Source: Candidatus Brachybacterium merdavium (lineage in GTDB: Bacteria; Actinomycetota; Actinomycetes; Actinomycetales; Dermabacteraceae). From it: 64,000 bases of DNA. The position numbers and the translations under genes are program-made. The stretch lies in assembly GCA_019118275.1 (NCBI GenBank), contig DWZH01000087.1, positions 1 to 64,000 on the forward strand. Direction: 5' to 3'. The stretch's first letter is position 1; each line of letters starts with the position of its first letter. Of the stretch, positions 47,299 to 56,392 are shown piece by piece. The notes beneath the pieces were generated by a model. The model did not search any database and was not told the origin of the DNA. It saw nothing but the letters and a program-made list of their open reading frames with translations.

Positions 47299-48464
47299 CA
47301 TCACTGCCACACGGCCCGACCCCGCCAGCTCGCGCAGACCGCCCCCGCATCCAGGACCTCGCCGGTGCGGTCCTGGCCGGTGCCGACACCGAAGAACTGC
47401 TGGACCTGCTGGTGGGCTCGGCCCGCACCGACCTGGCCGTGCGCACGGCCGCCCTGGTGATGCCTCTGGACGCCGAGACCTGGGTCCACGAGATCGTCGA
47501 TGGTCCCGATGCGCCGCAACTGCTGGGCGCGAGCATCGATCCGCACTCCGCCCTGGGCCGTGCCCTCTCCGATGCGGACGCCGAGGCGATCGAGGCGATC
47601 GGAGCGCTCGACCTCGGCAGCGGGCCGGGCGAAGACACCGCTGATCATCGTCGCGCGCTGTTCGCGGTGATCGACGCCGCCTCGCACGGGAACGGATGTC
47701 TGGGAGTCCTCAGCGACCCCGGGAGCGAGCAGCCGTTCACACCCGCCGACCGAGAACGGCTCGACTCCCTGGCAGGTCTGATCGCACTGACCCTGCGGGG
47801 CCCGACGGTGGAGGATTGCACCGAGGTCGACGACGAGCGCAGCCGGATCGCCCGGGATCTGCACGACCTGGCGATCCAGGAGCTGTTCGCGGTGGGGATG
47901 GAGCTGGAGGGGCTGACCGATGCCCTCGCCACCCCGGATGAGCCGCCCTCGAATGCACGGATCCGCGCGGCGGTGACCTCCTCCGTCCAGGGGGTCGAGA
48001 ACGCGGTGGCCCAGATCCGCCAGATCGTGCAGTCCCTGCGCCGTGAACGCATCGAGGCGACGCTGAGCGAACGGCTGCGCCACGAGGTCGGTCTGGCGAC
48101 CTCCGGTCTGGGTTTCGTCCCGGCGCTGAGGCTGCCGCCGCACCCGGCGGAGATGGATGCGGAACTTCCCCCCGAGGTCGCCGAGGACGTGGTGGCCGTG
48201 GTGCGCGAGGGCCTGGCCAATGCCGCCCGGCATGCTCACGCCAGTGCAGTCGCGATCTCCGTCAGCGTGTTCTCCGAGGGCGTGGACCGGGTGGTGCAGG
48301 TCAACATCTCCGACAATGGCAAGGGCATCGATCCCACCGTGACCCGGCGCAGCGGTCTGGCGAACATGTCCAGTCGCGCCCGGCGCCATTCGGGCTGGGT
48401 GGACGCCTTCAACCTCGACCCGGGCACGATGATCTCCTGGCGGGTGACGTTGCCACCGGCCTGA
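47295..48464 (+). CDS. GAF-domain sensor histidine kinase (DosS/NarX-like)
   Basis: A 389-residue cytosolic kinase. A single GAF domain (about residues 20-170) is followed by a HisKA_3 box with phosphorylated His190 in RIARDLHDLA and a HATPase domain with EGLANAARHAHA and DNGKGID. It lacks membrane segments. DosS of Mycobacterium has two GAF domains with a haem-bound His; whether this GAF binds haem is not seen. The gene overlaps cydC by 4 bp, so it is translated with the bd oxidase assembly genes and may sense redox or oxygen. Confidence 0.88.
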   Translation: MTSLPHGPTPPARADRPRIQDLAGAVLAGADTEELLDLLVGSARTDLAVRTAALVMPLDAETWVHEIVDGPDAPQLLGASIDPHSALGRALSDADAEAIEAIGALDLGSGPGEDTADHRRALFAVIDAASHGNGCLGVLSDPGSEQPFTPADRERLDSLAGLIALTLRGPTVEDCTEVDDERSRIARDLHDLAIQELFAVGMELEGLTDALATPDEPPSNARIRAAVTSSVQGVENAVAQIRQIVQSLRRERIEATLSERLRHEVGLATSGLGFVPALRLPPHPAEMDAELPPEVAEDVVAVVREGLANAARHAHASAVAISVSVFSEGVDRVVQVNISDNGKGIDPTVTRRSGLANMSSRARRHSGWVDAFNLDPGTMISWRVTLPPA

Positions 48465-48479
48465 GGCGGGGCGCCGGCG

Positions 48480-49103
48480 TCACTTCCAGCCGGCGCGGCG
48501 GCGTGCGGCGACCATGGCTGCGACCTGGGTGCGACGTTGCATCCCCAAAGTCTGCAGGATCACGGTCACGCGGTTCTTGACCGTCTTCTCGGCGATCCCC
48601 AGCTGCTCGGCGATCTCCCGGTTGGAGTGTCCCTCCCCGATCAGTTCCACGATGCGGCGGTCGCTCTCCGACAGCTCCAGCTCGTCCTGGGCGCCGCCCG
48701 AGGGCCACACGCTGCCGCCGCCGTGGATGGCCAGGATCGCCTCGACGATCTCCTTGGAGCGCGCTGACTTCAGCATCAGTCCGGCGGCGCCCATCGCGCG
48801 CGACTCGCGCAGCGCGGCATCATCATCGAAGCTGGTGAGCACGAGCATCTTCTGCTCGGGGTCGAGCTCGCGAGCCGCCCGCATCACGTCGATGCCGGTG
48901 CCGTCGGGCAGTTGGAGGTCCACCACGAGCACCTCGGGGCGGATGGCAGGCAGGCGCCGGGTCGCCTCGGCCACCGAGGAGGCCTCGCCGATCACCGTCA
49001 GTGCCGGGCTGGCGTCGATCACGGTGACGATGCCCCGGCGGACCACCTCGTGGTCGTCCACCAGCATCACGCGGATCGGCCCCGCCTTCTCGGTCGCTGT
49101 CAC
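48480..49103 (-). CDS. NarL/LuxR-family response regulator (DevR-like)
   Basis: A 207-residue regulator. The receiver domain has MLVDDHEVVRRG and the phosphorylation site Asp62 in VVDLQLPDG. A LuxR-type helix-turn-helix (NREIAEQLGIAEKTVKNRVT) lies near residues 160-180. The GTG start is preceded by AAGGA at 6 bp. It lies convergent to the GAF kinase with 15 bp between stops and is its probable partner. Confidence 0.9.
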   Translation of the reverse strand: MTATEKAGPIRVMLVDDHEVVRRGIVTVIDASPALTVIGEASSVAEATRRLPAIRPEVLVVDLQLPDGTGIDVMRAARELDPEQKMLVLTSFDDDAALRESRAMGAAGLMLKSARSKEIVEAILAIHGGGSVWPSGGAQDELELSESDRRIVELIGEGHSNREIAEQLGIAEKTVKNRVTVILQTLGMQRRTQVAAMVAARRRAGWK

Positions 49104-49330
49104 GGAGCGTCCTTCCTCACATCGTCCTGAATTTGCATCGGAGGGCAGCGGTGACTGCTGCGCCTCTGATCAGGTCCGTCCGAGATGCAATCTACCGCAC
49201 CTCGCGCGCGAGGTGCCCCGTGACTGCGATCGAGGCCGGGCGCGCCCTCCGCGAGCGTCGCCGCGCACCGGGAGCGGGGCGCACCGCGGGCCGGAGTGGA
49301 CGAACCCGGCCGCACATGTCAGACCCCCCA

Positions 49331-49350
49331 GTCATACTCGCTTGTATGAC
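49331..49350. promoter_or_regulatory. Palindrome upstream of the nucleoside operon
   Basis: A 20-bp inverted repeat with 7-bp perfect arms GTCATAC and GTATGAC around TCGCTT. It lies 28 bp before the chosen start of the MFS gene. Arms containing GT-ATAC resemble HutC-type GntR operators. The GntR/UTRA protein at 52598 is the likely binder. The in-frame ATG at 49346 lies within this repeat, which argues against it as the start. Confidence 0.6.
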
Positions 49351-49378
49351 AACCGGCCTCAGAACAAGGGAGTTCCTC

Positions 49379-50818
49379 TTGGGTTCGTCTCCACCCGTCA
49401 CCCTCGACGTCGACACGACGCCGGCCGCTCCGACGCTTCGAGGAGCTCGCGCGATCCTGCTGATCAGCGCGCTCGTGCTGACCGTGCTCGCGTTCCAGCT
49501 CAACGCGAGCCTCCTGTCCCCCGCCCTTCCGCAGATGGCCGCCTCCCTGGGAGTGAGCATCGCGGAGATCTCGAACGTCCAGAGCGCCTTCTTCTTGGCG
49601 GCCTCCGTCCTGGGAATGGTGATCTCACGCTGGTCGGACACGATCGGGCGGCGCAGGGCGCTGTTCGTCTCCCTCGGACTGCTCCTGATCGGCTCGATGC
49701 TGGCTCTGGCGACCTCGTCGTTCGCCCTGCTCCTGGCCGCCAGGGTCCTGCAGGGAGCCTCCTCCGCAGCGTTCACGATCGCGTTCCTCGTGCTGTCCGA
49801 GGAGCTGACCGGCAAGCTGTTCGGCGTCGCCGTCGGTGTGGTCACTGCCGTCAACGGCGGGCTCGGGGGCCTGGACGGCTACATCGGGGGTGCACTCACC
49901 GACGCCCTCGGATGGCGATCGCTCTTCGCGGTGATCCTCGCGCTGGGCATCGTGGCCACGGTGATGGCGATGATCTTCGTCCCGGGACGTCGACCTGCCG
50001 AACACGCCCGGATGGACTGGCTGGGAGCCCTCGTGCTGGCGGTCCTCCTCGTCTCGCTCACGCAGTTCATCGGCGCCGCCTCGTCCCGGGGGCTCGGCAG
50101 CGGAACGCTCGTGCTGCTCGCGATCGTGGTTCTCTCCGCGGTCCTGTTCATCAGGGTGGAGCGGCGCGTCCGGCAACCCCTGATCGCGGTCTCCGCACTG
50201 CGTTCGCGCTTCGTCTGGCCGGTCATCGCGAGCACGTTCCTCACGGTCGCGGGAGTGTTCTCCGCGACCAACTTCACGGTCGTGATGCTGAGCCAGGACG
50301 TCGAGGTCGGCTACGGGCTCGACGCGACGATGTCCGGTCTGCTCTTCCTCACCCCCGCGGCGGTGGCAGGGGTGGTGGCCGCAACGTTCGCCGGTTGGGT
50401 GGCGCAGCGCGTCGGATGGGTGCACACCCAGCGCATCGCGACCGGGATCCTGGTGGTGCTCATGGTGCTCGTCGCGCTGTCGGCCACCGAGCAGTGGGTG
50501 GTCTTCGCACTCCTGATCATCACCGGCGCCTTCTACATCGGCACCTTCCAGACCACTGCCAACGGGCTGTCCGTGCTCAACTCGCCCCCGGACGCGCCGG
50601 GATCACTCCCGGGGATCAACGGGGCGCAGTTCGGGCTGGGAGCCGCCGCCGGTATCGCCCTGGTCGCTCCCCTGGCGGATCTGGCCACCGAGATCGGTTA
50701 CCGCTCCGCCTTCATCGTCTCAGCGGCACTGGTGGGCGGTGGCCTGATGTGCTCGCTCATCCTCAAGCCCGCAGCGGCAGCGCTGCCGGCTGCAACCACG
50801 AAGGAGTCCCTCGCATGA
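49379..50818 (+). CDS. MFS transporter, probable nucleoside importer
   Basis: A 479-residue protein with about 14 membrane segments of the DHA2-like MFS class. The motif between segments 2 and 3 reads SRWSDTIGRRRALF and that in segment 5 is GGLGGLDGYIGG. I choose a TTG start at 49379 because AAGGGAG lies 6 bp upstream and the ATG at 49346 is inside a palindrome without a ribosome binding site. It overlaps the nucleoside hydrolase gene by 4 bp and is followed by ribose kinase and deaminase genes, so nucleoside or base import is the inferred role. Confidence 0.8.
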   Translation: MGSSPPVTLDVDTTPAAPTLRGARAILLISALVLTVLAFQLNASLLSPALPQMAASLGVSIAEISNVQSAFFLAASVLGMVISRWSDTIGRRRALFVSLGLLLIGSMLALATSSFALLLAARVLQGASSAAFTIAFLVLSEELTGKLFGVAVGVVTAVNGGLGGLDGYIGGALTDALGWRSLFAVILALGIVATVMAMIFVPGRRPAEHARMDWLGALVLAVLLVSLTQFIGAASSRGLGSGTLVLLAIVVLSAVLFIRVERRVRQPLIAVSALRSRFVWPVIASTFLTVAGVFSATNFTVVMLSQDVEVGYGLDATMSGLLFLTPAAVAGVVAATFAGWVAQRVGWVHTQRIATGILVVLMVLVALSATEQWVVFALLIITGAFYIGTFQTTANGLSVLNSPPDAPGSLPGINGAQFGLGAAAGIALVAPLADLATEIGYRSAFIVSAALVGGGLMCSLILKPAAAALPAATTKESLA

Positions 50819-51756
50819 ACAACCGTCCCCTCCTCCTCGACTGCGACACCGGTATCGACGACGCCCTGGCACTGACGTACCTGCTGAACTGCGACACCGA
50901 CCTCGTCGGCATCAGCACCGTGAGCGGCAACACCTCGGCACAGCAGGCGTCGGCCAACACACTCGCTCTCCTGGCGCTGGCCGGCCGACCCGGCATCCCG
51001 GTCGCCGTCGGCGAGCACGATCCGCGAACGGGGGCGTACCGCGGCGGAGCCCCCCATGTCCACGGCGGCAACGGGGTGGGGGATGTGTCCCTGCCCGGGG
51101 CCGGCACTCCCTCCGACGAGACGGGACCGGAGATGCTGCTGCGCCTGTCCCGCGTGCACGCCGGTGAGCTCGATGTGGTCGCGATCGGTCCGCTGACGAA
51201 CATCGCGCGCGCCCTCGACCAGGATCCCGCCCTGCCGCAGCGCATCCACAGGCTCATCATCATGGGAGGCGCGGTCTGGGTGCCCGGGAACACCACCGAC
51301 CACGCAGAAGCGAACATCTACAACGACGCCGCGGCAGCGGCCCAGGTCCTCACCGCCGGTTTCGACGTGACGCTGGTACCGCTGGATGTCACCCTGCAGC
51401 ACACCTTCACCGATGACGATGCGGCACTCCTCGAGGATTCCGGGCATCCGCTCCACCTCGCGCTCGGCACGATGCTGCGCCGCTACATCGACTTCTACGA
51501 GTCGGTCGACGGCGTGCGTGCCGCGCCGCTGCACGATCCCTTGGCAGCCGCGATCGCCACCGGTGAGGTCGCGATCACCGCAGCGCGCTCGGTGGCGATA
51601 CAGGTTCTCGCCGAGGACACCGAGGACCGTGGCCGCACCATGGCCGCCGACGGTCGGCCCCAGGTCCAGGTCGTCACGGGCGCATCCGCCGACGCGGACG
51701 CGGCCATCCGTGCCCGTCTCCTCAGCACGAGCCGCCATCAGGGGGTCACCCAGTGA
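50815..51756 (+). CDS. Nucleoside hydrolase
   Basis: A 313-residue enzyme of the inosine-uridine nucleoside hydrolase family. The calcium-binding motif at the N-terminus is DCDTGIDDALAL, and a His-Asp in LHDPLAAAIA supplies the last ligands. It splits nucleosides into base and ribose. It is coupled to the MFS gene (ATGA overlap) and to the PfkB gene, which can take up the ribose. The base specificity is not visible. Confidence 0.9.
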   Translation: MNNRPLLLDCDTGIDDALALTYLLNCDTDLVGISTVSGNTSAQQASANTLALLALAGRPGIPVAVGEHDPRTGAYRGGAPHVHGGNGVGDVSLPGAGTPSDETGPEMLLRLSRVHAGELDVVAIGPLTNIARALDQDPALPQRIHRLIIMGGAVWVPGNTTDHAEANIYNDAAAAAQVLTAGFDVTLVPLDVTLQHTFTDDDAALLEDSGHPLHLALGTMLRRYIDFYESVDGVRAAPLHDPLAAAIATGEVAITAARSVAIQVLAEDTEDRGRTMAADGRPQVQVVTGASADADAAIRARLLSTSRHQGVTQ

Positions 51757-52601
51757 CGGCCTCTCCTCGTCTGCCTCGCCTCGCCGTCGTCGGCAGCGTG
51801 AACATCGACATCACCCACCATGTGGACGCCCTGCCCACGCCCGGGGAGACCGTGCTCGCGAACACCCGGGAGCTGCACCTGGGCGGCAAGGGCGCGAACC
51901 AGGCAGCCGCCGCCGCGCGCCTGGGTGCGCAGACGACGCTGCTCGCGGCCGTCGGGGACGACGAGCACGCACGCTTCGCACGAACGCAGCTCGAGCGCGC
52001 CGGGGTGAACATCGATCACCTGTGCACGACCGCACGGCCGACCGGGACCGCGGCGATCGCCGTCGACCCCGAGGGTGAGAACCTGATCATCGTCGACCCC
52101 AGCGCCAACGCGGAGCTCGGCCCGGTGGCGTCGCTCGGCGGCGGTGACACGCTCCTCCTCCAGCTCGAGGTCCCGCTCGAGGCCGTCACCGCGGCCGTCG
52201 AGGCCGCCACGGGATTCGTCGCGCTCAATCTCGCTCCGGCGCGGCATCTGCCCGCGGCCACACTGGAGCGGGCCGATCTGATCATCGTCAACGAGCATGA
52301 ATGGCGTGCCCTTCCGGAGCTCGCCGGCTGTCGCCGCGTCGTCGTCACCTCCGGGAGTGAGGGCATCGATCTGATCGAGCACGGCGCGGTGGCACTGCAT
52401 GTGGACGCCGTTCCCACCGAGGTCGTCAACACCGTCGGGGCGGGAGACGCGTTCAGCGCAGCAGTGACCCTCGGCTTCGCTGCGGGCCTCGACCCCCGGA
52501 CGGCGCTCTCCGTCGCGGCCGCCGTCGGCGCCGAGGCCGTCGCGGATCCTGCCTCGCAGCCGCACTTCGCCCGCTACCAGGACTACCTGGATCGAGCATG
52601 A
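51753..52601 (+). CDS. PfkB-family carbohydrate kinase, ribokinase-like
   Basis: A 282-residue kinase. Substrate motif GGKGANQAAAAARLG is near residue 47, and the ATP-binding signature NTVGAGDAFSAA near residue 230. It most resembles ribokinase and would make ribose 5-phosphate from the product of the hydrolase. Start is GTG overlapping the hydrolase stop (GTGA). It also overlaps the regulator by 4 bp. Confidence 0.88.
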   Translation: MTASPRLPRLAVVGSVNIDITHHVDALPTPGETVLANTRELHLGGKGANQAAAAARLGAQTTLLAAVGDDEHARFARTQLERAGVNIDHLCTTARPTGTAAIAVDPEGENLIIVDPSANAELGPVASLGGGDTLLLQLEVPLEAVTAAVEAATGFVALNLAPARHLPAATLERADLIIVNEHEWRALPELAGCRRVVVTSGSEGIDLIEHGAVALHVDAVPTEVVNTVGAGDAFSAAVTLGFAAGLDPRTALSVAAAVGAEAVADPASQPHFARYQDYLDRA

Positions 52602-53446
52602 GGATCGTCGCCACGCACGGCGCGGACCTGGCATGGGGCGCTGCGCCCGCATACGACATAGTGAGTCAGATGGATACCGATACTGAACACGCTCTGGGCG
52701 GCGCCATCTCCCCGACGGCGGGAGTGCCGCTGCGCGTGGCCGTCTACATGAGGATCGATGAGGCGATCCGCACGGGGGCGCTCCCCCGCGCGAGCCTGAT
52801 CCCGTCCGAGGCCGAGCTCGGGGGCCGCTTCAACGTCTCTCGCACCGTGATCCGGGAGGCGCTCCTCCTGCTCGAGGAGGACGGTCTCGTCCACAGCCGG
52901 CGTGGCATCGGCCGTTTCGTCAGCGACCACCCGCCGCGCAGCGGCATCGAGCGCCTCGAGCCCCTGGAGCGGCTCATCAGCGCCGGCCGACCGGTGAGGA
53001 TCACGCGCACCGAGCACACCGAGCAGACCTCGACGTCCAGCTTCGTCACGGACTTCCTCGGTGGGGACGGGCACTCGTCGTCGTGGTTCATCGAGAGCGT
53101 CATCGGCGATGGATCCGGCCCGATCGCACTCACCCAGGAGCACCTGCCGGCCAGCGAACGGCTCGACGGTCCCCTCTCCCCGCTGCGAGACGTGCTGGCC
53201 TCGCTCCCGGCCGATGCCACCTTCCTCGGAGCCGCCCACGCAGCGGGGCTGCGCTTCAGCGGGACGAGCGAGATCACCACCGGGACCGCGGGAGCGACCC
53301 GGGCAACGCTCCTGGGGATACCGGCCGCTCAACCGATCCTGGTCCTCACCCGGTATCTGCGGTTCGACGGCCGCCCCGCCTTCCTCTCGAAATCGCTCAT
53401 CAACCAGCACGAGACCACCATCTCGATCACGCATCACGCCTACTAG
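52598..53446 (+). CDS. GntR-family regulator with UTRA domain (HutC type)
   Basis: A 282-residue regulator. A winged helix-turn-helix lies at about residues 46-108 (SEAELGGRFNVSRTVIREAL), and a UTRA effector domain at 140-280. It is inside the operon it probably controls, and the palindrome at 49331 is the likely operator. The ATG at 52598 overlaps the PfkB stop. A second ATG at 52670 would remove 24 poorly conserved residues and may be the real start. The effector is probably a nucleoside or sugar phosphate. Confidence 0.85.
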   Translation: MRIVATHGADLAWGAAPAYDIVSQMDTDTEHALGGAISPTAGVPLRVAVYMRIDEAIRTGALPRASLIPSEAELGGRFNVSRTVIREALLLLEEDGLVHSRRGIGRFVSDHPPRSGIERLEPLERLISAGRPVRITRTEHTEQTSTSSFVTDFLGGDGHSSSWFIESVIGDGSGPIALTQEHLPASERLDGPLSPLRDVLASLPADATFLGAAHAAGLRFSGTSEITTGTAGATRATLLGIPAAQPILVLTRYLRFDGRPAFLSKSLINQHETTISITHHAY

Positions 53447-53456
53447 GAGGCTCCCC

Positions 53457-53936
53457 ATGCCCGACCACGACTACGACCAGCTTCTGCGGCGCGCGATCCA
53501 GGTGTCCGCGGACGCCCGTGCCCACGGCAACCACCCCTTCGGGGCCATCCTCGTCGCCCCCGACGGCTCGATCGCGCTCGAGGCCGAGAACACGGTCGTC
53601 ACCGAGAACGACGTCACCGACCATGCCGAGACCAATCTCGTGTGGAAGGCCTCGCGCACCATCCCCCACGACCGCTTGGGCGACTACACCCTCGTGACGT
53701 CCTGTGAACCCTGCGCCATGTGTTCGGGGGCGATCTTCTGGTCAGGCATCGGCCGCGTCGTCTACGGCCTCTCCGAGACGGGGCTCCTCTCGCTCAGCGG
53801 TGACCATCCCGGCAACCCCACTCTCGATCATCCCTGTCGGCTCGTGCTCGCCGCGGGTGGCCGCCCGATCGATGTCATCGGTCCGCTGCTCGAGCAGGAA
53901 GCCGCCGTGCCGCACACCGGCTTCTGGGGGGAGTGA
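53457..53936 (+). CDS. Nucleoside/base deaminase
   Basis: A 159-residue zinc enzyme of the cytidine deaminase-like fold. The active site HAE is at residues 56-58 and the zinc motif PCAMC at 85-89. NHPFGAILV is typical of guanine or cytosine deaminase relatives. An AGGAGG ribosome binding site lies 6 bp before the ATG. As last gene of the nucleoside operon it would deaminate the base freed by the hydrolase. Confidence 0.87.
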   Translation: MPDHDYDQLLRRAIQVSADARAHGNHPFGAILVAPDGSIALEAENTVVTENDVTDHAETNLVWKASRTIPHDRLGDYTLVTSCEPCAMCSGAIFWSGIGRVVYGLSETGLLSLSGDHPGNPTLDHPCRLVLAAGGRPIDVIGPLLEQEAAVPHTGFWGE

Positions 53937-53941
53937 GGGAC

Positions 53942-54211
53942 CCGACGCGTTGGTGCGCAGTCCCGTCTCGGCGAGGTATCCCACGGCGAGGTCCCCCGCG
54001 GGCTCGCCCATCCGCGGGACGAGGAGTGGGTCCTCCCGGCGGGGGCGAACACCTTCTGCCGCACGAGGTCATGACACTACGCGCGTTCGGCGACGAGGCG
54101 GCCTCCCTGGTCCACGCGGATCACCCCGCTGAAGTCACTGTCGGCCGCGGCGGCGTGGAGGGTGGTGGCGAGGTCATCGGCAGTGATCGTGGCGGTCATG
54201 AGCTCGACCAT
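53942..54211 (-). pseudogene. Decayed serine hydrolase (beta-lactamase family) remnant
   Basis: Read on the minus strand from 54211, 44 codons encode an N-terminus like serine hydrolases (FSGVIRVDQGGRLVAERA), ending in an in-frame TAG at 54077-54079. Directly after, a different frame gives RQKVFAPAG, and a further shift gives MGEPAGDLAVGYLAETGLRT, both familiar from the middle of beta-lactamase-type hydrolases. The region between is missing and the frame changes twice. I read this as a deleted and frameshifted gene. The rest of 53937-54357 is without a gene. Confidence 0.55.
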
Positions 54212-54357
54212 AGGAAGCGCCCGGCCCGCTGGCGAGGTACTTTCCCGGCGCAGGCCGTCGCGCGGCCGCTGCTGCGCGGCCCGTCCGCCTCGGGCCGGTC
54301 TGCTCGGTGCGAACCGACCGCAGCTGCCCTACGCACGATGAACGCTCGTGTACTATA

Positions 54358-55053
54358 GTGAACACGTGTTTACACACTGATGACCGCACCGCCCGGGCGA
54401 GAATTCGAGATGGGGCGTTGGAACTGTTCGCCGCGTTCGGGCCTGACGCGGTCACAGTCCGTGGTATCGCAGCGCGGGCCGGTGTGTCACCGAGCCTCGT
54501 GATCCGCCACTACAACTCGAAGAACGGGGTGCGCTCCGCAGTCGACGCTTACGTCGTCGACGTTTTCGAAGCGATGATGGCCCAAGTGTCGGCCCCTAGC
54601 TGTGATGAACGGTCGGAACCGGCTGTCCCGCTGTCTTTCGTTGAGATGGTCACCAAGTCCCTGCCGCACGACTCGGCGATCCCCGGCTACCTCGGGCGAA
54701 TGCTCATCGCTGGCGACCCAGCGGGATCAGCCCTTTTCCAACGCCTACACGACGTGAGCAAAGCAACGCTTGCAGACATGATCGCGAGCGGGTCAGCAAC
54801 CCTTGGCCACGACCCCGACGTGCGCGCGGCCTTCTTGCTGGTCAACGACCTTGCGGTGATGATCCTGCGAGACCGGCTCACCGAGGTGCTCGGCGTCGAT
54901 CCGATATCGCCGGATGGGCTGCATCGCTGGGGAACCGAGGCACTGAGCGTCTATCGAGGCGGATTACTTCATGACGCAGCACCGAGCTCCAGCATCCAAG
55001 GCCGGGGAACGGACCTCCCGACTGAACGCCAGGATGAGAGGAATCCCTCATGA
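54358..55053 (+). CDS. TetR-family transcriptional regulator
   Basis: A 231-residue regulator. The TetR helix-turn-helix (TVRGIAARAGVSPSLVIRHY) lies at about residues 33-52, followed by a helical domain. The start is uncertain: GTG at 54358 sits beside a TACTAT -10-like box and an AACACGTGTT palindrome (54361-54370) that may be its own operator, and GTG at 54307 is also open. It overlaps the NmrA-like gene by 4 bp and likely controls it. Confidence 0.75.
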   Translation: MNTCLHTDDRTARARIRDGALELFAAFGPDAVTVRGIAARAGVSPSLVIRHYNSKNGVRSAVDAYVVDVFEAMMAQVSAPSCDERSEPAVPLSFVEMVTKSLPHDSAIPGYLGRMLIAGDPAGSALFQRLHDVSKATLADMIASGSATLGHDPDVRAAFLLVNDLAVMILRDRLTEVLGVDPISPDGLHRWGTEALSVYRGGLLHDAAPSSSIQGRGTDLPTERQDERNPS

Positions 55054-55964
55054 GCCCTGTCCGACCGGGCGCAGAAACTACGAGCAACACAGACGATGCG
55101 CCATCGTGGGTGCTGGTCGCCGGGGCGACCGGATACATCGGCCGTCATATCGTCGAGGCGCTGCACGATGCCGGCTACCGTGTGCGCGCCCTGGTTCGCA
55201 ACGAAGCCAAACTGGAGCCGGTGGCCCATGCGTGCGATGAGGTCGTTCTCGGCGAGGCCACTGATCGCGACAGCCTCAAAGGCATCTGCGAGGGAGTCGA
55301 CGTTGTCGTCTCCGCACTGGGACTGCGGACGCTGCGTCGTCACCCCAGCGCCGACGACGTCGACCTGCGCGCGAACCAGAACATCCTCGAATGCGCACAG
55401 GCCGCGAGGGTCAAGCATTTCGTCTTCGTCGGCGTCCTCGCCGGCGAGGAGATGATGTCAGAAGTGCCGATCCTGCGTCCCCGCGAGCGATTCATCGACG
55501 AGCTCAGACAATCCGGGCTGAACTGGAGCGTGATCCGGCCCACCGGAGCGTTCAACGACGGAGCCGAGATCTTCCGGATCGCGCAGCGAGGATGGGCATT
55601 CATGCTCGACGATGGCCACCACCGGATCAACCTGATCCACCCGGCCGACATCGCAGACGTCACAGTCCGCGCCATCAGCGACACACAGCTGCACGACACG
55701 GAATTCGGAATCGGCGGGCCGGACACGTATTCACACCGTGAGCTCACCGACCTCGCCGCTGAGGTCCTCGGCAAACGGCTGCGTCCGATCCACCTGCCCG
55801 GATGGACGGTCGACGCGGTGGCGGCCGTGCTGCGCCCCTTCAACAGAAACGCAGCCGGATTCATGCGCTTCTTCCGGCACACCCTGAGCAGAGACATGGT
55901 CGGCGAACCAGTCGGCAACCACCACCTCGGCGACTTCTACAGAGAGCTCGCCGCGAAGCAGTAG
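55050..55964 (+). CDS. NAD(P)-binding NmrA/SDR-type protein
   Basis: A 304-residue atypical short-chain dehydrogenase. The Rossmann motif GATGYIGRHI is near residues 27-36. VIRPTGAFND resembles the NmrA-like group. The catalytic YxxxK of classical SDRs is not clear. AGAGGA lies 7 bp before the ATG, and the gene overlaps the TetR stop. It may be a quinone- or redox-sensing oxidoreductase. Confidence 0.85.
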   Translation: MSPVRPGAETTSNTDDAPSWVLVAGATGYIGRHIVEALHDAGYRVRALVRNEAKLEPVAHACDEVVLGEATDRDSLKGICEGVDVVVSALGLRTLRRHPSADDVDLRANQNILECAQAARVKHFVFVGVLAGEEMMSEVPILRPRERFIDELRQSGLNWSVIRPTGAFNDGAEIFRIAQRGWAFMLDDGHHRINLIHPADIADVTVRAISDTQLHDTEFGIGGPDTYSHRELTDLAAEVLGKRLRPIHLPGWTVDAVAAVLRPFNRNAAGFMRFFRHTLSRDMVGEPVGNHHLGDFYRELAAKQ

Positions 55965-56124
55965 GGCACAGCCGGATACGGGCTCGACGATAGCGATGCG
56001 CCGCCACATCATCCAGCAGGCGGGAACCGCGCCATCGCTGTTGACGCCTGGCCAGGCAACGTCGGCAGCGGGGCAATTTGGGTCCAGGAGCGATCCATGG
56101 TCCCTGAACTGTTCGTCCTCTGGG

Positions 56125-56244
56125 GCGCCCAACGTAGTCATGGATCGTGTGGTTCAGAACCTCCAGCGCGAGGGTCAGATCGCGGATCCGTCTCGCGATG
56201 TCGTCGCGCCGCTCATGCGTGATGTGCCGACGCTCCGCGGTCAT
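56125..56244 (-). pseudogene. Possible MerR-type C-terminal remnant
   Basis: Forty codons on the minus strand read as a coiled coil (ERRDDIARRIRDLTLALEVL) followed by NHTIHDYVG. This resembles the dimerisation helix of MerR regulators. No winged helix precedes it, so it would be a fragment. The rest of 55965-56392 shows no gene. The match is short and could be chance. Confidence 0.3.
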
Positions 56245-56392
56245 GGTCGGCCATGGCTGACGAGCTCGACGCACCGCTCGAGGTCCCCGCATCATGATGC
56301 GCGTTGCCACATGCGAGTCGATGTCAGATCGGCACGGCCTGGATGACATGCCGTGAGTCACAGCATGTGCCTGTGCATCGCACGGGTGTCGA

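Noticed and set aside
48514-50814. Upstream extension of the nucleoside hydrolase frame
   Set aside because: The open frame runs from 48514 but the protein only resembles nucleoside hydrolase from 50815, where a start overlaps the MFS stop.
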